Assembly: GCF_963082655.1 (NCBI RefSeq)
Contig: NC_081553.1
Location: 22,794,197 to 22,858,196 of the forward strand
Reading direction: 5' to 3'
DNA: 64,000 nt
From: Stomoxys calcitrans
Taxonomy: Eukaryota > Arthropoda > Insecta > Diptera > Muscidae
Shown here: positions 56,028-64,000 of the stretch, piece by piece
Layout: each line of letters begins with the position of its first letter
Position numbering within the stretch: the first letter of the stretch is position 1
Translations under genes and position numbers: made by a program
Notes under the pieces: model-generated
Database searches by the model: none
Seen by the model: only the letters and a program-made list of their open reading frames with translations
What the model was told of the DNA's origin: nothing

Positions 56028-56196
56028 TAATGGGCGCAATTATTATCCGATTGGAATGACATTTTGCACGACGTGTTTCGCCATGACTTCCAACAACTAT
56101 GCTAATTATGGTTTAAATCGGTCCATAACCTGATATAGCTGTCATATATACCGATCTGGGGTCTTGACTTCTTGAGCCCGTAGAAGGCGCAATTCT
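56028..56196 (-). repeat. single type A unit fragment
   Basis: GGGCGCAATTATTATCCGAT, CTTCCAACAACTATGCTAAT and GGGGTCTTGACTTCTTGAGC make up about one unit, directly beyond the L end of the type B element and a T-run. Confidence 0.8.
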
Positions 56197-57645
56197 TTTT
56201 GTGTTCTCTTTTAATTTTGTTTTGTCCCATTTATTAGAAAAATTCCTTATTATAAAGGCCAAATTTGGGTTTCCACTCCAAAATCCCTTTCATTATATAC
56301 ACATTGTGGTAAAAGAGCTAATTCGCCTCTTTTCTCCACCGCAAGCCTCCCTTTCTCTACCACAAGCTCCAGGTATACCCTACAATACACTGATATAAAC
56401 TGATCAGAGGGAGTTGTACAAAATTTAAATTTTTAATTACTTGAGTTGAATTATGGTTTTTCTTTTTAAACCCCGTTCATCATGTTGAAATTTTACTTTT
56501 TTTTTTCTTTATTTCCCTCCGTTAATGAAGTGTTAATTAAGCCTTCTCAAAGAGACAAACCTTATTAATTTTTGTGTGTGTTTTTTTGTATACTAGTTGC
56601 ATTTATCTGTAAATCCTGATAAAGTCCAAACAAGGATGATCACTGGCAATCTATGGGAAAATTTAATTTTTTTTTTTTCAATTTGTTGGTATGATGGACA
56701 TTGCCAACTGTCAATCAGAAATTATACAAAAAAAAAAAAAAAAAACGCGAACGCAGAAAAAGCCTCAACCCAAACGTTGGCTGGTCGGTGGCAAGTGGTT
56801 GGTTTGGTTGGTCGATTGGTTGGGTTGGCATTTAATCGGCTTTCCTACCAATCTTGTTTGTCGCCTGTCACCTTTGACGCATGAGTGATGTGGCATTAAT
56901 TTGATTCCATTATGTTGTTGCGTATACGTCCCCAAGTGCAAATTAGTCATTTCAGACTGTGGTGAATGCACATACACCGTGTGTGTGTATGTGTGTGTGT
57001 CTGTGTGGCTACAAAGGATGGCAGGATTTTTAATTTAAAAATCATTTTTGTAGAAAATAAATTAACAACAACAAGAAAAACAACAACTGCAATTACAAAC
57101 ATAAACTGCAATTGAACAACTTCCAATCGAACTGTAATGCATTTGCCATGCATTGAACTCTGCAAAGCTCTGTCTGCTCTCTTAACTGAATGAGTGAATG
57201 CCCTGTCGTCGACAGAGCACAAATTATTTGTCATTTACATGCAATTGATTGTTTATAATGATAACGGGGCCATCCATCCAGCGATGCCGGGCACTCAGTT
57301 GCAATTTTGTGATATCGACAATATTCAGGCAATTATTTAAATTGTAATTAACTCAGCTGGAGTTTTGCAGCCAATACAATAGCCAATGGCCTATGGCCAT
57401 GGTAGGGTTGGTAAGCTGCATATTCCGTACAGTATCTGTTAGGAGAAAAGAGGGTTATATGTGGTCAAACTACAACAATAGATGCCTATAACAGACATAG
57501 CAAATTACGCAAAACCCTTGACATACATTCAAACTTTGAATGGCCTCAAAAAAAAAGGGTTACCAAAACGGCTTAAATGAAAAGCAAACGAATTGTAAGA
57601 CCCAGCCTACAAAGCAAAATTTGTCTTTAGAGAAAATTTTTAGAA
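56197..57645. other. unique-looking spacer, no gene seen
   Basis: It contains T- and A-runs (56664-56678, 56728-56745), TTGGTTGG-rich sequence at about 56795-56830 and a (TG)n run at 56979-57008. No gene recognised. Confidence 0.45.
56979..57008. repeat. (TG)n microsatellite
   Basis: A TG run with TA and TC interruptions. Confidence 0.85.
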
Positions 57646-59650
57646 TTTTTATACCCTCCACCATAGGATAGGGGTATACTAATTTCGTCACTCTGTTTGT
57701 AACTCCTCGAAATATGCGTCTAAGACCCCGTAAAGTATATATATATTCTTGAACGTCGAGAGATTTTATGTCGATCTAGCCATGTCCGTCCGTCTGTCTG
57801 TCGAAAGCACGCTAACTTTCGAAGGAGTAAAGCTAGCCGCTTGAAATTTTGCACAAATACTTCTTATTAGTGTAGGTCGATTGGGGTTGTAAATGGGCCA
57901 TATCGGAGCATGCTTTCATATAGGTGCTATATAAACCGATCTTGGGTCTTGACTTCTTGACCCTCTAGAGGGCGCAATTCTCGTTCGATTTGGTTGAAAT
58001 TTATCATGAGGTGTTTTGTTGTGGCTTTTAACAACTGTACCAAGAATAATTCAAATCGGTCTTTAACCTGATATAGCTGTCCTATAAACCGATCTAGGGT
58101 CTTGATTTCTTGAGCCACTAGAGGACGCATTTCTTCACCGATTTGGCTGAAATTTTGCACGGCGTGTTTTGTAAGGACTTCCAACAACTGTGTTAAGAGT
58201 AGTTCACATCGGTCCATAATCTGATATAGCTGACATATAAACCGATCTAGGGTCTTGACTTCTTGAGCCTCTAGAGGGCGCAATTTTTTTTTTTGTGATT
58301 TCCAACAATTGCGCCAATTATGGTTCAAATCGGTCCATAATCTGATATAGCTATCATATGAACCGATCTGGGGTCTTGACTTGCTGAGCCTCTAGAGGGC
58401 GCAATTCTTATCCGATTTAGCTGAAATTTTGCACAACGTGTTTTGATATGACTTCCAAAAACTGTGTCAAGTGTAATTTAAATCGGTCCATAACCTGATA
58501 TAGCTGCCATATAAACCGATCTGGGGTCTTGACTTCTTTACCTACTAGAGGGCGCAATTCCTATGCAATTTGGCTGAAATTTTGCATCAGGTGTTGTGTT
58601 ATTTTGCATGATATGTTTTGTTGTGATTTCCAACAATTGCGCCAATTATGGTTTAAATTGGTCCATAAACTGATATAGCTGTCATATAAACCGATCTGGG
58701 GTCTTGACTTCTTGAGCCTCTAGAGGGCGCAATTCTTATCCGATTTCGCTGAAATTTTGCACAACGTGTTTTGCTATGACTTCCAACTACTGTGCCAAAT
58801 GTGATTTAAATCGGTCCATAACCTGATATAGCTGCCATATAAACCGATCTGGGGTCTTGACTTCTTTACCCACTAGAGGGCGCAATTCTTATCCAATTTA
58901 GCTGAAATTTTGCACAACGTGTTTTGATATGACTTCCAACAACTCTGCCAAGTGCGATATAAATGTATCCATAACCTGATATAGCTGCCATATAAACCGA
59001 TCTTGAATCTGAACTTCTTTGCCCACTAGAGGGCGCAATTCCTATCCAATTTGGCTGAAATTTTGCATGAAGTGTTTTGTTATTTTGCATGAGATGTTTT
59101 GTTGTGATATCCACCAACTGTGCCAATTATGGTTGAAATCGGTCCATAACCTGATATAGCTGTCATATAAACCGATCTGGGGTCTTGACTTTTTGAGCCA
59201 CTAGGGGACGCAATTCTTATCCGATTTTGCTCAAATTTTGCATGAGGTGTTTTGATATGACTTCCAACAACTGTGCCAATTATGGTTCAAATCCGTCCAT
59301 AACCTGATATAGCTGTCATATAGACCGTTCTGGGATCTTGACTTCTTGAGCCTATAGAGGTCGCGATTCTTATCCGATATGGCAGACATTTTGTACAATG
59401 GTTACTTCCATGACCTCCAATAAACGTATCAAATATGGTCTGAATTGGTCTCCCTATTTTACTTCTTGAGCCCCTAAAAGGCCCAATTCTACTTCTACTT
59501 TGGTCTCCAAAATTCAATTAGCAAAGCAATTATTTTCTATTATCCGTTGTTTATCTGAAGAGTGGTACAGGGAAAGAACTCGACAAATGCGATTCATGGT
59601 GAAGGGTATATAAGTTCCGGTCCGGCCGAACTTAGCACGCTTTTACTTAT
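57646..59650 (-). mobile_element. full-length type A 153-bp-unit element (2.0 kb) with 175-bp variant units
   Basis: The left edge is the R end (TATACCCTCCACCATAGGAT, TTTCGTCACTCTGTTTGTAA, CCATGTCCGTCCGTCTGTCT). CTAG marks lie at 57965, 58118, 58271, 58392, 58545, 58720, 58873, 59026 and 59201. Most intervals are 153 bp, one is 121 (internal deletion around a T-run at 58287-58295) and two are 175 (the same 22-bp duplication of the TTTTGCATGA block). The right edge is the L end (GAACTCGACAAATGCGATTC, palindrome decayed to CGGTCCGGCCGAA, CTTAGCACGCTTTTACTT). Confidence 0.92.
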
Positions 59651-60610
59651 TTTCTTTAGGAAAAAATTTATGAAATTTTACATTAACTACACTTTTATAT
59701 CCAAAATTGATTTTTTTGTTTATTGCCTTATGTCATTGCCCTTTATTTATCTCTCCACTAAAACACATGTTCGCCCCCCTCCATAAAACGTCTAGAACGT
59801 TCATGTTCATGCTCATTACGCATTTGTGGTGCATCATGTGTCTGTGTATTGTCCATAAAATGCACATATACACATATGCACACATGATGCATGCGCCTGT
59901 TTAACTTGTATAGTGCGTAGTTTAACCATCTACACACAGACACGTGCACATACTCGTTTTCTCCCTTCTATCGCTCTTTCACCCTCTCCTCGATTGCTAT
60001 ACAAATTAATATCTGAATGAGAATATTTGCGTGTGCCATGATGTCAACTGCAAAACAATGCGGTAGCCTTTTATTAAATTTTATATTAACTGCACTAAAT
60101 GCGCCCTCTACCCAGTTACACCTCATAGTTTGCTCGCATGAATTCATGGCATGCAGTCATACAGTGGCATAGAGCTTGCACTCCATGGCAAACACAAACG
60201 CACTTTTGCAGAGACAATCACTAGACATTGCGGAAAAGAGATGATACAACTATTAGTTGGGTACTTTTTGGGGGAACTTAATAAGGCAAAAATGAAAATT
60301 CCAAGAAGTTAGTAAAGTTTCGAAAACAAATTTCTAGGAAAAATCAAAATTTGTGATGAATTCTAATGGAAAGAAATTTTAAAAGCAACTTTTTAAAATC
60401 CCCACCCACACCTAAAGTTTTCTGATTAGAGGTTGAAACGAGTTAAACCATTGTTGGTGTGGTGTATATCCAGTGGCTTTCATTTTTCCATTGCCTAAAT
60501 TTTTCGATCCTTAAGCTCATCGCGAAAGAGAAATTAACACAAATTGTAACAAAATTTTTGCATAATTTGTCAGATTTGGACAAAATATTAAAATTTTGAA
60601 AAAAAATATA
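59651..60610. other. unique-looking spacer, no gene seen
   Basis: AT-rich; CACACATGATGC/CATATACACATATG patches lie near 59865-59890. A block AAGCTCATCGCGAAAGAGAA at about 60512 resembles the block at 16802 and 17309. No gene recognised. Confidence 0.45.
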
Positions 60611-63172
60611 AACAAGTAAAAACGTGCTAAGTTCGGCCGGGCCGAATCTTATATACCCTATACCATGGATCGCATTTGTCGAGCTCTTGCCACAGTATCT
60701 CTTTTTAGGTAAACAAAGGATAAAAGAATTGCTATGTTATTGGCACAATATCAAGCTATGGTTCATTTCGGACCATAATTGAAATGAATGTTGGTGACCA
60801 TAGTAGAAATGTGTAAAATTTCAGCCAAATCTAGTTAGAATTACACACTTTAGGGGCTGAAGAAGTAAAATAAGGAGATCGGTTTATAGGAGAGCTGTAT
60901 TAGGCTACAAACCGATTCGTGCCATATTGGACACGTTGAGCCTTCCTGTAGAGGCTCAAGAAGTCAAAACCCCAGATCGGTTTATATGGCAGCTACATCA
61001 GGTTACGGACCGATTTGAACCATACTTAGCATAGTTGTTAGAAGTGATAACAAAACACCTCATGCAAAATTTCAGCCAAATCGGTTAAGAAATGCGTCCT
61101 CTAGTGGCTCAAGAAGTCAAGACCCCAGATCGGTTTATATGGCAGCTATATCAGGTTACGGACCGATTTGAACCATACTTAGCATAGTTGTTAGAAGTGA
61201 TAACAAAACACCTTATGCAAAATTTCAGCTTAATCGGTAAAGAAATGCGTCCTCTAGTGGCTCAAGAAGTCAAGACCCAAGATCGGATTATATGGCAGCT
61301 ATATCAGATTATAGACTGATTTGAGCCATTTTTAACACAGTTGTTGGAAGTCATAACGAAAAACCTAGTGCAATATTTCAGCCAACTCGGATAAGAATTG
61401 CGTCCTCTAGTGGCTCAAGAAGTCAAGATCCCAGATCGGTTTATATTCGAGCTATATCAGGTTATGGACCTATTTGAATTATTCTTGGCACAGTTGTTAA
61501 AAGTTATAACAAAACACCTCATGCAAAATTTCAGCCAAATCGGATAGGAATTGCTCCCTGTAGAGGCTCAAGAAGTCAAGACCCAAGATCGGTTTATATG
61601 GCAGCTATATCAGGTTATCGACCGATTTGAATTATTCATGGCACAGTTGTTAAAAGTCATAACAAAACACCTCATGCAAAATTTCAGCCAAATCGGTTAA
61701 GAAATGCGTCCTCTAGTGGCTTAAGAAGTCAAGACTTCAGATCGGTTTATATGGGAGCTATATCAGGTTATGGACCGATTTGAATTATTCTTGGCACAGT
61801 TGTTAAAAGTTATAACAAAACACCTCATGCAAAATTTCAGCCAAATCGGATAGGAATTGCTCCCTGTAGAGGCTCAAGAAGTCAAGACCCAAGATCGGTT
61901 TATATGGCAGCTATATCAGGTTATCGACCGATTTGAATTATTCTTAGCACAGTTGTTAAAAGTCATAACAAAACACCTCATGCAAAATTTCAGCCAAATC
62001 GGTGAAGAAATGCGTCCTTTAGTGGCTCAAGAAGTCAAGACCCCAGATCGGTTTATATGGGAGCTATATCAGGTTATTGACCGATTTGAATTATTCTTGG
62101 CACAGTTGTTAAAAGTTATAACAAAACACCTCATGCAAAATTTCAGCCAAATTGGTTAAGAAATGCGTCATCTAGTGGGTCAAGAAGTCAAGACCCCAGA
62201 TCGGTTTATATGGGAGCTATATCAGGTTATTGACCGATTTGAATTATTCTTGGCACAGTTGTTAAAAGTCATAACAAAACACCTCATGCAAAATTTCAGC
62301 CAAATCGGTGAAGAAATGCGTCCTTTAGTGGCTCAAGAAGTCAAGACCCCAGATCGGTTTATATGGGAGTTATATCAGGTTATGGACCTATTTGAATTAT
62401 TCTTGGCATAGTTGTTAAAAGTCATAACAAAACACCTCATGCAAATTTCAGCCAAATCGGTGAAGAAATGCGTCCTCTAGTGGCTCAAGAAGTCAAGACC
62501 CCAGATCGGTTAATATGGGAGCTACATTAGGTTATGGACCGATTTGAATTATTCTTGGCACAGTTGTTAATAGTCACAACAAAACACCTCATGCAAAATT
62601 TCAGCCAAATCGGTGAAGAAATGCGTCCTCTAGTGGCTTAAGAAGTCAAAACCCCAGATCGATTTATATGGCAGCTATAACAGGTTATAGACCAATTTGA
62701 ACCATACTTAGCACAGTTGTTGGAAATCATAACGAAACACCTCATGCAAAATTTCAGCCAAATCGGATAAGAATTGCGTCCTCTAATGGCTCAAGAAGTC
62801 AAAACCCCAGATCGGTTTATAAGGCAGCTATATCAAAATATGGACCGATATAGCCCATTTACAATCCCAAACGACCTACATTGATAAGAAGTATTTGTGT
62901 AAAATTTCAAGCGCTTAGCTTTACTGCTTCGAAAGTTAGCTTGCTTTCGAAAGTGGGACGGACGGACAGACGGACGGACAGACGGTCGGACGGACGAACA
63001 GACGGACGGACAGAAGGACGGACAGAAGGACGGACAGACGGTCGGACGGACAGACGGACGGACATGGCTAGACCGATTTAAAATATCATGATGATCAGGA
63101 ATATATATACTTTATGGGGTCTTTAAAGTGTTACAAACGGAATGACGAAATTAGTATACCCCCGTCCTATGT
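60611..63172 (+). mobile_element. near full-length type A 153-bp-unit element (2.56 kb)
   Basis: The element starts AACAAGTAAAAACGTGCTAA with the palindrome TTCGGCCGGGCCGAA and TATATACCCTATACCATGGA. GATCGG marks lie at 61128, 61281, 61434, 61587, 61740, 61893, 62046, 62199, 62352, 62504, 62657 and 62810; ten of eleven intervals are exactly 153 bp. Units at about 61551 and 61857 are near-identical (306 bp, two units). The post-array block GCTTAGCTTTACTGCTTCGA, a long GGAC/AGAC stretch and the R side (CATGATGATCAGGAATATAT, GTGTTACAAACGGAATGACG) follow. The final GTGGTGGGTATAAAAA is missing, where type D sequence begins. Confidence 0.93.
62957..63064 (+). repeat. expanded GGAC/AGAC-rich stretch
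   Basis: Imperfect GACGGACGGACA and GAAGGACGGACA repeats over about 108 bp, ending at GGACATGGCTAGACCGAT. This is the longest version of the short stretch found at the same position in the other elements. Confidence 0.9.
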
Positions 63173-63735
63173 CGAAAGGAATACAAATCGGGTCCAAATA
63201 ACTGAGGTTGCCCCATCCCCAAAATCCCCTAAAATAGGCTTATTGGACGAGCATGACAATATGTGACTCGAATGAAAGGTATTCGGGAGTAGATTACGAA
63301 TATGGTCAGGCAGGAGGAATAGACTGTATAATTTGTTGATATTGGAAGGGGGCGAACCCTCCCGTGTTTCCCCAAACACACCACCTAAAATTAAAGTTGA
63401 CCAATCGGGACAATATGGGTATCAAATTAAAGGTATGGGAGTGTAGAATACGAATACGGTACTAAAACTGGGTACAAGGAACCCAGGGGCCACACCCAAT
63501 CCAAAAGTTTCCCATAGAAACGTATTGGACGTACATATCAATATTAGACTCAAATGAGAGGTATTCGAGAGAAGATTACGAATACATGATGTCTTAGTAT
63601 TTGCGGGTCTACCCCACCCTCAAAAGGCCCCCCAAATGGGAATTTTACTCGACCATAGCTATATAACGCTCAAATTAAAGGTGTTTGGGAGTTGATTACG
63701 AATATGGCATTAAACTTTGTGTCCAAGAATCTAGG
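63173..63735 (-). repeat. type D repeat element, minus orientation
   Basis: TGACTCGAATGAAAGGTATT, GGGAGTAGATTACGAATATG and ATGAGAGGTATTCGAGAGAA are complements of the type D blocks at 20272-21975. About three to four diverged units occur. It joins the preceding type A element directly, at the point where that element's terminal hairpin should be. Confidence 0.75.
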
Positions 63736-64000
63736 TGGTGCTTTACCTTCTTTTTTTCAGTTCCATTCTTACCATCCTCTTTTTATCATCCCTGTTACGG
63801 ACCACAAAAAACTTCCACAATATCGCCAACATCATCAGGCGAAATTCACTGTTTACAATTAACAAGTAATCGTCATTTTTCATGAGACTCACACTTACAC
63901 ATGTACATTTACTTGCAATTCCCATATATAAAGTGGTGAGAGCGAGGGAGAGTGAGTGAGAGTGAGAGTTCATTTAAACAACCCAACCAAAAGTTACTTG
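63736..64000. other. window-end spacer
   Basis: No gene recognised. A GAGAGTGAGTGAGAGTGAGA patch lies at about 63945-63967. Confidence 0.4.

Noticed and set aside
61857..62411. Repeated amphipathic frame (QEVKTPDRFIWELYQVIDRF) resembling a helical repeat protein.
   Set aside because: It is the 153-bp type A unit read in one frame; the same frame is broken in other copies and has no flanking gene structure.

Overview
This window looks like gene-free, repeat-dense nuclear DNA from a higher (calyptrate, probably muscid) fly. The support is AT-rich sequence, degraded insect-type LINE, mariner, tRNA-SINE and MITE sequences, and many copies of an element ending in a GGCC-rich palindrome that I associate from memory with muscid and blow-fly genomes. 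The taxonomic call is an inference. I found no intact host gene, no rRNA gene, no functional tRNA and no CRISPR array. Nearly all open reading frames are by-products of tandem repeats. The only recognisable protein-coding sequence is broken transposable-element remains.

The dominant component, roughly half of the window by my boundary estimates, is about twenty copies in both orientations of what I call 153-bp-unit elements. Each has an 'L' end (AACAAGTAAAA, then the palindrome AGTTCGGCCGGGCCGAACT, then ATACCCACCACC...GGGTATAT). A tandem array of about 2 to 16 units follows, then a GGAC/AGAC-rich stretch, then an 'R' end (TTTGTAGGGTCGGAAAT-like, then TTTCGATGTGTTGCAAACGG, then an imperfect hairpin ending GGTGGTGGGTATAAAAA). 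Three diverged unit types occur: type A (CTCTAGAGGGCGCAATTC), type B (CTTTTATGGGCCCAAGACC) and type C (CCGATAAAGGGTCT). All keep a modal period of exactly 153 bp and share a core ATATAGCTGCCATATA-ACCGATCT. Strand is given as + when L is on the left.

Layout. 1-3.1 kb: unique DNA, a SINE/LINE remnant and a strand-symmetric 41-bp palindromic minisatellite. 3.1-6.2 kb: a diverged ~140-bp array carrying a SINE and a type A element. 8.2-12.7 kb: type A then type B elements with a SINE fragment and a LINE tail inserted. 14.5-16.7 kb: type A copies. 18.0-19.5 kb: a type C element with a MITE. 20.3-22.0 kb: an unrelated ~125-bp repeat element (type D) with a SINE. 22.9-24.1 kb: a 1.2-kb AGAGT/GTAGAGT array. 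24.4-27.5 kb: type A copies with a SINE. 29.2-32.7 kb: types A, C and B nested together with a LINE-derived composite. 34.9-37.7 kb: a full-length type B element. 39.2-42.7 kb: types A and C with a second MITE. 44.1-46.8 kb: a full-length type B element. 46.8-47.6 kb: a mariner-family pseudogene. 48.1-52.3 kb: a LINE and a type B element nested in type A. 53.3-56.0 kb: full-length type B. 57.6-59.7 kb and 60.6-63.2 kb: full-length type A, then type D to 63.7 kb. Unique-looking spacers separate these blocks.

The elements form an insertion record rather than a pathway. SINEs and LINE tails lie inside tandem arrays with readable target-site duplications, and type B copies lie inside type A copies. 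The most interesting open questions are why three diverged unit families keep the same 153-bp length, what the palindromic L end does, and how the composite LINE-derived insertions arose.
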